Positions 19,101-28,018 of a stretch of 64,000 nt of DNA are shown in pieces. This DNA comes from Lachnospiraceae bacterium. GTDB lineage: Bacteria; Bacillota; Clostridia; Lachnospirales; Lachnospiraceae. The notes below the pieces were generated by a model. That model was not told where the DNA came from and did not search any database. It saw nothing but the letters and a program-made list of their open reading frames with translations. Every line of letters begins with the position of its first letter. Within the stretch, counting starts at the first letter, position 1. A program made the position numbers and the translations under genes. The stretch spans positions 1 to 64,000 of the forward strand of contig JAQYAV010000103.1 in NCBI GenBank assembly GCA_029338675.1, in the 5' to 3' direction.

Positions 19101-19138
19101 TTAAGAGACGGTTTAGAGCAATCTTTTTCGTCTCTTAA
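19101..19138 (+). other. Intergenic hairpin between the decarboxylase operon and ktrB
   Basis: A perfect 10-bp stem (19101-19110/19129-19138) with an 18-nt loop. No T tract follows, so termination is doubtful. It may separate expression levels of the Na+-pump and K+-uptake genes. Confidence 0.5.
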
Positions 19139-19158
19139 GATATATTATGGAGATAATC

Positions 19159-20565
19159 ATGAATAACAACAAGAAAACACAATTACAGAAAATGGCTAAA
19201 GCAAAAAAAAGATTAAGTCTGTCTACTACACAACAGATATTATTTGGTTTTATACTTGCAATTATCGCAGGTACAATTCTTTTATCTTTACCGATAGCCA
19301 CTTTTAATCATGAAACTAATATATTAACTAGTTTATTTACAGCAACTACATCTGTGTGTGTTACAGGTTTAGTGGTTGTAGATACATATGCACACTGGAC
19401 ATTGTTTGGTAAGCTTGTAATATTATGTTTAATACAGCTTGGTGGATTAGGTATTGTTGCTTTTACTTCTTTAATAATGGTTATTCTACATAAAAAAGTT
19501 ACATTAAAAGGACGTATGGTTATTCAAGATGCTTTTGGATTAAATAGTCTTCAAGGTATGGTTAAATTCGTTAAAAAAGCAATTCTTGGTTCATTATGCG
19601 TGGAGGCAACAGGTGCGTTGCTTTATTCATTTAAATTTGTTCCAATGTTTGGATTTATTAAAGGTCTATGGTATTCTGTTTTTACTGCAATATCTGCATT
19701 TTGTAATGCTGGTATTGATATTATTGGACCAGACAGTCTTATATCATTTAACAATTCCCCATTAGTTCTTTTTACTTCCTCATTTTTGATTATTTCAGGA
19801 GGAATTGGTTTTGTTGTTTGGTGGGATATTGTTTCTATTATTAAAAAAATAATTTGTGGAAGAATAAAATTTACTCAGTTTTTTAAGAAAACTAGTGTAC
19901 ATTCAAAAATCGTGTTATCAACAACCTTTGCTTTGATAATATTTGGATTTATTCTTACATTTGCTTTCGAATATAATAACCCTGATACTATAGGAAATAT
20001 GTCATTTGGAGACAAACTATTAAATAGTTTTTTTCAGTCTGTTACACTTAGAACAGCAGGGTTTGCAGCAATAGATCAAGGGGCATTATCATCTTCATCT
20101 GTTATTGTAAGTATTTTATTGATGTTGATAGGAGGCTCACCTGTTGGTACAGCAGGTGGAATAAAAACTGTATCAATTGCAGTTTTGTTCTTTACCGTTG
20201 TATCAGTTGTTAAAGGACGTAAACAAACAGTTGCATTTAAGAGGAGTATTAATGATGCTGTTGTAAAACGTGCCTTGGCAGTAACAACAATAAGTATCTG
20301 TGTATTTTTTATGTTTAGCATTTTGTTAATTATTACAAATGGTTTAGGATTATCTGACGCAACATTTGAAATGGCAAGTGCTGTAGCTACAGTGGGCTTA
20401 ACAAGAGGAATTACTTCTTCACTTAATGTTGCTGGTAAGATAATTGTTATTTGTGCTATGTATTTAGGCAGAATTGGTCCTATATCAATGTTTCTTGCAT
20501 TTAACAACAAATATGTTAATAGTAATAATGTTAGTTATGCTGAAGGTAATATAATTGCTGGCTAG
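19159..20565 (+). CDS. ktrB: TrkH/KtrB-type potassium channel subunit
   Basis: 468-residue membrane protein built from four M1-P-M2 repeats. The pore glycines are visible in TSVCVTGLVV, ISAFCNAGID, LRTAGFAAID and VATVGLTRG. It imports K+ together with the regulatory subunit encoded next. ATG 19159 has TGGAGA at good spacing; the ATG at 19147 overlaps that site and is less likely. In several Firmicutes Ktr systems K+ uptake depends on Na+, which fits its place behind a Na+ pump. Confidence 0.93.
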   Translation: MNNNKKTQLQKMAKAKKRLSLSTTQQILFGFILAIIAGTILLSLPIATFNHETNILTSLFTATTSVCVTGLVVVDTYAHWTLFGKLVILCLIQLGGLGIVAFTSLIMVILHKKVTLKGRMVIQDAFGLNSLQGMVKFVKKAILGSLCVEATGALLYSFKFVPMFGFIKGLWYSVFTAISAFCNAGIDIIGPDSLISFNNSPLVLFTSSFLIISGGIGFVVWWDIVSIIKKIICGRIKFTQFFKKTSVHSKIVLSTTFALIIFGFILTFAFEYNNPDTIGNMSFGDKLLNSFFQSVTLRTAGFAAIDQGALSSSSVIVSILLMLIGGSPVGTAGGIKTVSIAVLFFTVVSVVKGRKQTVAFKRSINDAVVKRALAVTTISICVFFMFSILLIITNGLGLSDATFEMASAVATVGLTRGITSSLNVAGKIIVICAMYLGRIGPISMFLAFNNKYVNSNNVSYAEGNIIAG

Positions 20566-20612
20566 CAATACGTTTTGTATGTGTAAAGTGAAGTATATTG
20601 GAGGAAAATTAC

Positions 20613-21257
20613 ATGAAAAAATCATATGCTGTATTGGGAATGGGTAGATTTGGCAGTAGTATTGCAGTTTCGCTCAGTGAATTAGGTGCAGATGTACTTG
20701 CTATAGATAGCGATGAGGAACTGCTTAATCGAGTAGCAGATAAAGTTACATGTGCAATTAGTATAGATGTTCGTAATCCGGAAGCACTTAAAAGTGCAGG
20801 AATTTCTAATATGGATGCTGTTATTATTTCTATGGCTGAATTTTTGGAATCTAGTATTATGGCTGTTATGACAGCTAAATCAGTAGGTGTTCCACTTGTT
20901 ATGGCTAAAGCGAGAGATGAGCTTATGGGTGAGATTTTATCAAAGGTTGGTGCTGATAAAATTCTTTATCCTGAACGTGAATCAGGTATTAATCTATCAA
21001 AAAAACTTATGTCAAATGACTTTTTAGAGTATTTTGATTTATCTGATACTGTTGCACTTATAGAAATGCTTCCTAAAAAAGAATGGATTGGAAAATCTCT
21101 TAGAAACCTTAATTTAAGAAAAGAATATAAAATTAATGTTATAGCAATACGACAGAAAAATGATGTTAATGTTGTTATGGATCCGGATGAAACGTTAAGT
21201 GGAGATTGTCCACTTCTTGTTACGCTTAAAAAGTCTGATTTAAAGAAACTTTTGTAA
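20613..21257 (+). CDS. ktrA: KtrA/TrkA-type regulatory subunit
   Basis: 214-residue cytosolic RCK protein: Rossmann RCK_N domain with VLGMGRFGSSIA and an acidic strand end AIDSDEE that binds NAD(H) or an adenine nucleotide, plus an RCK_C domain (about 135-214). It gates the KtrB channel. GGAGGA lies 7 nt before ATG 20613; the in-frame TTG at 20598 overlaps the ribosome binding site and was not used. Confidence 0.93.
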   Translation: MKKSYAVLGMGRFGSSIAVSLSELGADVLAIDSDEELLNRVADKVTCAISIDVRNPEALKSAGISNMDAVIISMAEFLESSIMAVMTAKSVGVPLVMAKARDELMGEILSKVGADKILYPERESGINLSKKLMSNDFLEYFDLSDTVALIEMLPKKEWIGKSLRNLNLRKEYKINVIAIRQKNDVNVVMDPDETLSGDCPLLVTLKKSDLKKLL

Positions 21258-21269
21258 TATGGAGATATT

Positions 21270-22544
21270 ATGAGTAAAATTGCAATTATTGGTGGTGGAG
21301 CCGCAGGAATGATGGCAGCCATAGTATTAGCTAGACAAAAAAATAATATTACTTTATTTGAGAAAAATGATAGACTTGGTAGAAAATTATTCATTACAGG
21401 AAAAGGACGATGTAATTTAACAAATAATTGTGATACAGAACAATTATTAAATAATGTAGTTTCTAATTCTAAGTTTATGTACAGTGCTTTTGATAAATTT
21501 AATTCTCAAGATACCATTTCTTTTTTTGAGGGATTAGGACTAAAAATTAAGACCGAAAGAGGTGGAAGAGTATTTCCATTATCAGATCATTCATCAGATG
21601 TTATAGGTGTATTATCAAAAGAATTAAATAAGCTTAATGTTAAAGTGTATCTTAATAGCCCTGTAATTAGTTTAATAAGTGAAGGATATCTAAAGGATGA
21701 CAATTCCTCAAAATGCAAATATGAAAAGAAAATAACTGGTCTTGTATATAAATCAAATACTGAAGAAATAGAAGAAGAATTTGATAAGATAGTAGTTGCT
21801 ACAGGGGGCGTATCATATCCTTTGACAGGCTCTACTGGAGACGGAATTAAATTTGCAAAAGATTTAGATATTAAAACTGTAGATACAAGACCTGCCTTGG
21901 TGCCTTTAGAGATTAAGGAATCATTTTGTAAAGATATTATGGGATTAGCATTAAAAAATGTACAGGTATCAATGTTTGCTAAAGTTAAGAATAAAGAAAA
22001 ACTTATATATAAAGAATTTGGCGAAATGTTGTTTACACATTATGGAATTAGTGGACCTATTATTTTAAGTGGTTCATCTTATATTGGTAAATATATAAAT
22101 GATGGTGTTAAGGTTGTTATTGACATGAAGCCAGCGCTTTCTTATGAACAATTAGATGATAGAATTTTGAAGGATTTTCAAAAAAATATCAATAAACAAT
22201 TCAGAAATTCCTTAGATGAATTACTTCCTAAAAGTTTAATTCCTATTGTTATTGATATTACAAGAATAGATCCATACAAAAAAGTAAATGAAGTTAAAAA
22301 AGAAGAAAGACAACTTCTAGTTAAGACATTAAAAGAGTTTACGCTTAATGCTACATCCTTAAGAGATTACAACGAGGCAATAATTACTCAAGGTGGAGTT
22401 AGTGTTAAGGAAGTAAATCCGTCTACTATGGAATGTAAAAGGGTGAAAAATTTAATGTTTGTTGGAGAGGTATTAGATGTTGATGCACTAACAGGCGGTT
22501 ATAATTTACAAATTGCATGGAGTACAGCTTCATTATTATCATAA
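21270..22544 (+). CDS. HI0933-family NAD(P)/FAD-dependent oxidoreductase
   Basis: 424 residues. FAD dinucleotide fold IIGGGAAGMMAAI at the N-terminus, the family block FITGKGRCNLTNN, ATGGVSYPLTGSTGDG in the middle, and a C-terminal closing FAD segment GEVLDVDALTGGYNLQIAWSTA. The family (HI0933/YhiN) includes few characterised members, so the substrate is unknown. It precedes cmk and ispH-rpsA in an apparent operon. Confidence 0.85.
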   Translation: MSKIAIIGGGAAGMMAAIVLARQKNNITLFEKNDRLGRKLFITGKGRCNLTNNCDTEQLLNNVVSNSKFMYSAFDKFNSQDTISFFEGLGLKIKTERGGRVFPLSDHSSDVIGVLSKELNKLNVKVYLNSPVISLISEGYLKDDNSSKCKYEKKITGLVYKSNTEEIEEEFDKIVVATGGVSYPLTGSTGDGIKFAKDLDIKTVDTRPALVPLEIKESFCKDIMGLALKNVQVSMFAKVKNKEKLIYKEFGEMLFTHYGISGPIILSGSSYIGKYINDGVKVVIDMKPALSYEQLDDRILKDFQKNINKQFRNSLDELLPKSLIPIVIDITRIDPYKKVNEVKKEERQLLVKTLKEFTLNATSLRDYNEAIITQGGVSVKEVNPSTMECKRVKNLMFVGEVLDVDALTGGYNLQIAWSTASLLS

Positions 22545-22562
22545 AAAGGAGATAATATAACT

Positions 22563-23213
22563 ATGAATATAGCAATTGATGGACCAGCGGGAGCAGGAAA
22601 AAGTACAATAGCAAAATTAGTTTCAAAGAAACTAGGTTTTATTTATGTAGATACGGGAGCAATGTATAGAGGTATTGCACTTTATTTTTTGAAAAACAAT
22701 ATAGACTTTCTTGTAGAAGAAAATGTTATTAATAATTGTTCGAATATTGATATTGAATTAAAGTATGAAAATAAAGAGCAAATGATATATTTAAATGGTG
22801 AAAATGTATCGAAGTTAATTCGTACAGAAGAGGTTGGAAATGCAGCTTCTAAGGTTGCAGCAATAAAAGCAGTACGTGAGAAATTGTTGTCAATTCAAAG
22901 AAATATTGCAAAAGAAAATGATGTTGTAATGGATGGACGAGATATAGGTACTAATATTTTACCAAATGCTGATGTGAAAATATATATGACTGCATCTGTA
23001 GAAACACGTGCTAAAAGACGCTTCGACCAATTGGTTAGGACTGGTAAAGAAACAGATATTGAGCAAATTAAAACTGATATTGAACAAAGAGATTATCAGG
23101 ATATGAACAGAGCAATTTCTCCACTTAAGCAGGCGGATGATGCGTATTATCTTGATACTTCAAATATGACTATAGATGAAGTTGTAAATTCAATAATTGA
23201 AAGAGTAAAATAA
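22563..23213 (+). CDS. cmk: Cytidylate kinase
   Basis: Phosphorylates CMP/dCMP to the diphosphates. 216 residues, P-loop GPAGAGKST (7-15), DTGAMYRG in the NMP-binding region and MDGRDIGTNILP, all diagnostic for Cmk. AAGGAG precedes the ATG. Only 2 nt separate its stop from ispH-rpsA, a common cmk-ispH-S1 order in Firmicutes. Confidence 0.97.
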   Translation: MNIAIDGPAGAGKSTIAKLVSKKLGFIYVDTGAMYRGIALYFLKNNIDFLVEENVINNCSNIDIELKYENKEQMIYLNGENVSKLIRTEEVGNAASKVAAIKAVREKLLSIQRNIAKENDVVMDGRDIGTNILPNADVKIYMTASVETRAKRRFDQLVRTGKETDIEQIKTDIEQRDYQDMNRAISPLKQADDAYYLDTSNMTIDEVVNSIIERVK

Positions 23214-23215
23214 TT

Positions 23216-25153
23216 ATGAGAGAAGTAATTTTAGCAAAAAAGGCAGGATTTTGTTTCGGTGTAAAAAGGGCTGTTGATACTGTATATTCATTAATTGATG
23301 GAAAGAGTGATTATAAAGTATATACTTATGGTCCAATAATTCATAATGAGGAAGTTGTAGAAGACCTTGAGACAAAAGGTGTATCAATAGTTAATTCCTT
23401 TGATGATATTAAAAAACTTGACTTGTCTAATAAAATTAAAGTGGTAATTCGTTCACATGGAATAGGTAAAGCAGTATATGATGAACTAGAAAAAAATAAT
23501 ATTGAAATTGTTGATGCCACATGTCCATTTGTTAAAAAAATTCACAATATTGTATTAGAGGAATCGCAAAATAATAAACAAATAATTATATGTGGAAATG
23601 AATCTCATCCAGAGGTTCAAGGTATTGTTGGATGGTGCATATCAAAACCATTAGTTGTAGATAGCGTAGAAAAGGCTGAAAAATTAGATATAAATATTGA
23701 TCAAGAGTTAATTATTGTATCACAAACAACATTTAATATGATAAAATTTGAAGAATTAGTTGAATTTTTTCGAAAAAAATATTATAATGTTCGTGTTTAT
23801 AATACAATTTGCAACGCAACTAGTGAAAGACAGGAAGAGGCACGTAGACTTGCTAGCACAGTTGATGCAATGATTGTTATAGGCGGTAAGAAGAGTTCTA
23901 ATACTCAAAAGCTGTATGACATAAGTAAAAAAGAATGCAAAAATACTTACTATATTCAGACACTCGTTGACTTGGATTTGACTGTTATTGAATCCGCTAA
24001 GAGGGTAGGTATTACAGCTGGGGCATCTACCCCAAATAATATTATTAAGGAGGTTCATAACAGCATGGCAGAATTAAGTTTTGAAGAATTATTGAAACAA
24101 TCAGAAGAAAATGAAAGTAAGGTAAAACAGGGTAGTATTATCGAGGGTAAGATTATCGATGTTAAGCCAGATGAGATTATCGTTGATATTCAGTATAAAG
24201 CTGATGGTATCATTACTAGAAATGAATACTCAAACACTCCTAATCTTGATTTAACTAAAGTTGCTAATGTTGGTGATCCAATTACTGTTAAGGTTATTAA
24301 GACTAATGATGGTGAGGGACAGGTTTTACTTTCATATAAGAAGGTTGCTGCTGAAAAATCTAACGAGAAATTAAAAGAGGCATTTGAGAACGAAACAGTT
24401 TTAACTGCAAAGGTTACTCAGGTACTTGATGGTGGACTTATCGTTATGGTTGAAGAGAGCAAAGTATTTGTACCTGCTAGTTTAGTATCAGATACATACG
24501 AGAAAAATCTCGATAAGTATATGGGTCAGGAAATTGAGTTTGTTATTACAGAGTTCAATCCTAGCAAGCATAGAATCATTGGTAACAGAAAGAAATTAGT
24601 TGCAGCTAAGAAAGCTGAGGATGCTAAGAAGTTATTTGATTCAATTAAGGTCGGTGACGTTGTAGAAGGTACAGTTAAGAATGTTACTTCATTTGGTGCG
24701 TTTATTGATTTAGGTGGTGCTGATGGTCTTCTTCATATCTCAGAAATGTCATGGGGAAGAATTGATGATCCTAAGAATGTATTAAAGGAAGGCGAGACAA
24801 TTAAGGCATTCATAAAAGAGATTAAGGGTGAGAAGATTGCACTTAGCCTTAAGTTTGAAGATGCTAATCCTTGGATTAATGCAGCGGAAAAATATGCTGT
24901 TGGTAATAAGGTAACTGGTAAGATTGCTAGAATGACTACATTTGGAGCATTTGTTGAGCTTGAGCCAGGTGTTGATGCACTTTTACATGTATCTCAGATT
25001 TCTAATGAGCATGTTGAGAAGCCAGAAGATGTATTCAAGATTGGTCAGGAAATCACAGCTCAGGTTGTTGACTTTAAGCAGGAGGAGAAGAAGATTAGTC
25101 TTAGTATTAAGGCTTTACTTGCTCCAGTTGAGGAAGCTACTATAGAGGAGTAA
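23216..25153 (+). CDS. ispH-rpsA: IspH-ribosomal protein S1 fusion
   Basis: 645 residues. Residues 1-283 are 4-hydroxy-3-methylbut-2-enyl diphosphate reductase, the last step of the MEP isoprenoid pathway, with Fe-S cysteines in AGFCFGVKRA (Cys13), DATCPF and NTICNATSERQ. Residues 284-645 carry four S1 RNA-binding repeats (about 300-370, 386-455, 471-540, 555-630) of the S1 type that binds mRNA on the 30S subunit. This fusion is known in Clostridia. Codon choice shifts visibly to AAG/GAG-rich in the S1 half, and a strong internal ribosome binding site lies at the junction. Confidence 0.96.
   Translation: MREVILAKKAGFCFGVKRAVDTVYSLIDGKSDYKVYTYGPIIHNEEVVEDLETKGVSIVNSFDDIKKLDLSNKIKVVIRSHGIGKAVYDELEKNNIEIVDATCPFVKKIHNIVLEESQNNKQIIICGNESHPEVQGIVGWCISKPLVVDSVEKAEKLDINIDQELIIVSQTTFNMIKFEELVEFFRKKYYNVRVYNTICNATSERQEEARRLASTVDAMIVIGGKKSSNTQKLYDISKKECKNTYYIQTLVDLDLTVIESAKRVGITAGASTPNNIIKEVHNSMAELSFEELLKQSEENESKVKQGSIIEGKIIDVKPDEIIVDIQYKADGIITRNEYSNTPNLDLTKVANVGDPITVKVIKTNDGEGQVLLSYKKVAAEKSNEKLKEAFENETVLTAKVTQVLDGGLIVMVEESKVFVPASLVSDTYEKNLDKYMGQEIEFVITEFNPSKHRIIGNRKKLVAAKKAEDAKKLFDSIKVGDVVEGTVKNVTSFGAFIDLGGADGLLHISEMSWGRIDDPKNVLKEGETIKAFIKEIKGEKIALSLKFEDANPWINAAEKYAVGNKVTGKIARMTTFGAFVELEPGVDALLHVSQISNEHVEKPEDVFKIGQEITAQVVDFKQEEKKISLSIKALLAPVEEATIEE
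24047..24067 (+). promoter_or_regulatory. Internal ribosome binding site and start for S1 alone
   Basis: AAGGAGGT (24047-24054), near-perfect complement to the 16S 3' end, lies 11 nt upstream of an in-frame ATG (24065-24067) exactly at the junction of the two fused domains. Initiation here would give a 362-residue S1 protein (24065-25153). The 11-nt spacing is slightly long. Confidence 0.55.
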
Positions 25154-25159
25154 TAAAAT

Positions 25160-25945
25160 ATGGCATACGGGTACGAAGAATTCAAGAAGGATGTTTATAA
25201 ATTGACTAACATCAATTTGGATATGTACAAGGAACGCCAGATGAAAAGAAGAATTGAGACTTTATATTCCAATAAGGGATATAAAGATTGGGAAGCATTT
25301 TATAAAGGTATGAAGCATGACGGAGCTCTGCTTCGTACCTTTGTTGGTTATATAACAATTAATGTGTCAGAATTTTACCGTAATCCTAATCAATGGGAGA
25401 TATTAGAGAAAAATATAATTCCACAATTACTAAGTAATAAAAAAGGTAAATTAACAATTTGGAGTGCTGCCTGTTCGACTGGTGATGAACCTTATACATT
25501 GGCAATGTTGTTTTCAAAGCATATGCTTTTATCTGATTTGAATATTATTGCAACAGATTTAGATGAAGATGTTTTGAACTTTGCAAGGAATGGAATATAC
25601 TCTAAGAAGAGTATAGTGGGATTACCACCAGAATATGTAAAAAAGCATTTTGATTTTGATGGTGATAATCAATATATAATTCATAAGGATATTAAGCAGT
25701 GTGTTAAGTTTCAGCAACATAACCTATTAGAAGATCCATATTTTAAAAATGTCGATTTGATTGTTTGTAGAAATGTTGTTATATATTTTACTGATGAAGC
25801 TAAAAATCATGTATATAATGGATTTTATGAATCCCTTGTTAATGATGGGGTATTATTTATTGGTAGTACTGAGCAAATCTATAATGCAAAGGAAATTGGT
25901 TTTTCACCTATACAAACATTTTTCTTTAGAAAGATAAAAAAATAA
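25160..25945 (+). CDS. cheR: CheR-type protein-glutamate methyltransferase
   Basis: 261 residues. An N-terminal all-alpha CheR_N domain (about 1-70) is followed by the catalytic domain: NVSEFYRNPNQWE, AdoMet-binding SAACSTGDEPYTLAM, DLDEDVL and LIVCRNVVIYF. Methylates glutamates of chemoreceptors with S-adenosylmethionine. It sits 6 nt after ispH-rpsA with no other chemotaxis gene nearby, so it is physically detached from any che operon here. Confidence 0.93.
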   Translation: MAYGYEEFKKDVYKLTNINLDMYKERQMKRRIETLYSNKGYKDWEAFYKGMKHDGALLRTFVGYITINVSEFYRNPNQWEILEKNIIPQLLSNKKGKLTIWSAACSTGDEPYTLAMLFSKHMLLSDLNIIATDLDEDVLNFARNGIYSKKSIVGLPPEYVKKHFDFDGDNQYIIHKDIKQCVKFQQHNLLEDPYFKNVDLIVCRNVVIYFTDEAKNHVYNGFYESLVNDGVLFIGSTEQIYNAKEIGFSPIQTFFFRKIKK

Positions 25946-26025
25946 TAATATTAGTATTTTGATAATATATGGAAAATTATTATTTCAGTAATTTATGAGT
26001 AATTATTATTTTGATAATTTATTTC

Positions 26026-26054
26026 TTGACTTTATTATTGTTATATGTTAGATT
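26026..26054 (+). promoter_or_regulatory. Promoter of rplS
   Basis: TTGACT (26026-26031), 17-nt spacer, TAGATT (26049-26054). The leader of about 65 nt to rplS may carry the L19-type ribosomal leader seen in some Firmicutes, but I could not confirm a fold by reading. Confidence 0.65.
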
Positions 26055-26125
26055 AATGTAGTTGTGGGATGGTCCTCTGTACATTTTAGTATAAGAACAT
26101 CTAATATTTTTAGGAGGTAATGTTG

Positions 26126-26476
26126 ATGAACACTAATGACATCATCAAAAACATTGAGGCTGCTCAGATTAGAGAAGTAGCAGAGTTTAACGTAGGTGAT
26201 ACTATTAAAGTATACGCTAAGATTAAAGAAGGTAACAGAGAAAGAGTTCAGGCTTTTGAAGGTACTGTATTAAAGAAGCAGGGCGGAAGTTGTAGAGAGA
26301 CTTTCACAGTTAGAAAGAGTTCTAATGGTGTAGGTGTTGAGAAGACTTGGCCACTTCATTCACCAACTATCGAGAAAATCGAAGTTATTAGAAGAGGTAA
26401 GGTTAGAAGAGCTAAGCTTAATTACTTACGTGATAGAGTTGGTAAGAAGGCTAAAGTTAAAGAGCTTGTAAAATAA
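26126..26476 (+). CDS. rplS: 50S ribosomal protein L19
   Basis: 116 residues with the classic L19 sequence ([48 protein letters not shown]). L19 sits at the 30S-50S interface. I chose ATG 26126, because AGGAGG (26112-26117) is 8 nt upstream. The ATG at 26120 is only 2 nt from that site. Single-gene unit with its own promoter and terminator. Confidence 0.97.
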   Translation: MNTNDIIKNIEAAQIREVAEFNVGDTIKVYAKIKEGNRERVQAFEGTVLKKQGGSCRETFTVRKSSNGVGVEKTWPLHSPTIEKIEVIRRGKVRRAKLNYLRDRVGKKAKVKELVK

Positions 26477-26487
26477 TTCTTTTTAAT

Positions 26488-26518
26488 AAATGACTGGAGT
26501 TTTTCTCCAGTCATTTTT
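26488..26518 (+). terminator. Intrinsic terminator after rplS
   Basis: Perfect 12-bp stem 26488-26499/26505-26516 with a 5-nt loop, ending in a T run. Confidence 0.93.
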
Positions 26519-26570
26519 AAAATATTTAGATATTTATATAAAATAATATATTGATATAAAGGATATTGTC

Positions 26571-27152
26571 ATGAAAAAATCATATGTACGCTCTAAAAAA
26601 AGACTTCGTCTTAGCATAAAAGTAAAGAAGATATTAATGAATATTTTGCAATGGTTACTATTAATTTTAATAGCAGTTGTTGTAGGTTATTCATTTATTG
26701 TAATGTGTTTCCAAACAATTAATGTTGTTGGTCCATCTATGTACCCTACGCTTAAAGATAATCAAACTGTTATAGTAAACAAGTTAGATTATAAAGTTAA
26801 TAATATAAAACGATTTGATATAATCGCATTTTCTAAAATGAATGAAAATGAATATTATGATATTAAACGAGTTATTGCTTTACCAGGAGAAAAAATTAAG
26901 ATTAGTTCTGGAAATGTATATATAAATAGTGAAAAATTAACAGGTCTTCCATTTAATGACAAAATATTGTTAAGTGGTGCTGTATCAGAAGAGATAACTT
27001 TAAAAGATAATGAATATTTTGTATTAGGTGATAATGTAAATAATAGTGAGGATTCTAGATATAATAATATAGGCTTAATAACTAAATCAGAAGTAATTGG
27101 CAAAGTAACAAAAGTGATCAAGCCTAAATCAGATAAGGGGAAAGTAAAGTAA
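26571..27152 (+). CDS. lepB: Signal peptidase I (first copy)
   Basis: 193 residues. Basic N-terminus, one membrane anchor (about 24-48), then the S26 serine/lysine dyad: Ser56 in GPSMYPTL and Lys99 in DIKRVIALPGE, plus the C-terminal VLGDNVNNSEDSR. Cleaves signal peptides from exported proteins on the outer face of the membrane. Its stop overlaps the rbgA start by one base. Confidence 0.95.
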   Translation: MKKSYVRSKKRLRLSIKVKKILMNILQWLLLILIAVVVGYSFIVMCFQTINVVGPSMYPTLKDNQTVIVNKLDYKVNNIKRFDIIAFSKMNENEYYDIKRVIALPGEKIKISSGNVYINSEKLTGLPFNDKILLSGAVSEEITLKDNEYFVLGDNVNNSEDSRYNNIGLITKSEVIGKVTKVIKPKSDKGKVK

Positions 27153-27991
27153 TGAATATACAATGGTATCCAGGTCATATGACTAAAGCAAGACGTATGA
27201 TGCAGGAAGATATTAAGCTAGTTGATATAGTTGTTGAGCTTTTAGATGCAAGAGCACCTTTAAGTAGTAAAAATCCAGATATTGATGAATTAGCGAAGAA
27301 CAAATATAGACTAGTATTATTAAATAAAATTGATTTGGCAGATTCTAGTATTACAGATAAATGGGTTTCGTATTTTAAAGATAAAGGATTTTTTGTTGTT
27401 TGCCTTGATTCAAGGAAAAATTCTGGGATGAAGGAAGTAACTAATATTATTCAGGAAGCCTGCAAAGAAAAAATTGAACGAGATAGAAAACGTGGGATAA
27501 TAAATAGACCTATTCGCGCAATGGTTGTTGGTATCCCTAATGTAGGCAAATCGACTTTTATTAATTCTTATGCTAAAAAGGCATGTACAAAGGTGGGTAA
27601 CAAACCAGGTGTAACAAAAGGTAAACAATGGATTAGAATTAGTAAAAATGTTGAACTTCTAGACACACCAGGAATTTTATGGCCTAAATTTGAGGATCAG
27701 GAAATTGGTAAACGAATAGCATATATAGGTTCAATTAATGATGAAATTATATCAAAAAGTGAATTATGTATGTATTTTATTGATTATCTAAAAGAAAAAT
27801 ATTATAATCTTTTAAGTGAGCGTTATAGTATTGATGCTTCTAAGAAAAATTATGAAATTATTGAAGATATTGGCAGATTAAGACAGTGTATTCAAAAGGG
27901 TGGCGAAGTTGATATTGATAAAACTTCTAATATTATTTTAGAAGATTTTAGAAGTGGTAAGCTTGGAAGAATTAGTTTAGAGATGCCATAA
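27152..27991 (+). CDS. rbgA: Ribosome biogenesis GTPase A
   Basis: 279 residues of the circularly permuted YlqF/RbgA GTPases: G4 (LLNKIDLAD) comes before G1 (GIPNVGKST), followed by G3 (LLDTPGI), and an N-terminal IQWYPGHMTKARR signature. Acts late in 50S assembly. The rplS-rbgA-rnhB synteny matches Bacillus. Here it is interleaved between two signal peptidases. Confidence 0.97.
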   Translation: MNIQWYPGHMTKARRMMQEDIKLVDIVVELLDARAPLSSKNPDIDELAKNKYRLVLLNKIDLADSSITDKWVSYFKDKGFFVVCLDSRKNSGMKEVTNIIQEACKEKIERDRKRGIINRPIRAMVVGIPNVGKSTFINSYAKKACTKVGNKPGVTKGKQWIRISKNVELLDTPGILWPKFEDQEIGKRIAYIGSINDEIISKSELCMYFIDYLKEKYYNLLSERYSIDASKKNYEIIEDIGRLRQCIQKGGEVDIDKTSNIILEDFRSGKLGRISLEMP

Positions 27992-28018
27992 ACAAATTAT
28001 AAAGTGGGTGTTACATAC

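Noticed and set aside
26055..26125. L19 autoregulatory leader RNA
   Set aside because: The leader has the right place and size, but I could not identify a convincing conserved fold by eye. A covariance-model search would decide.
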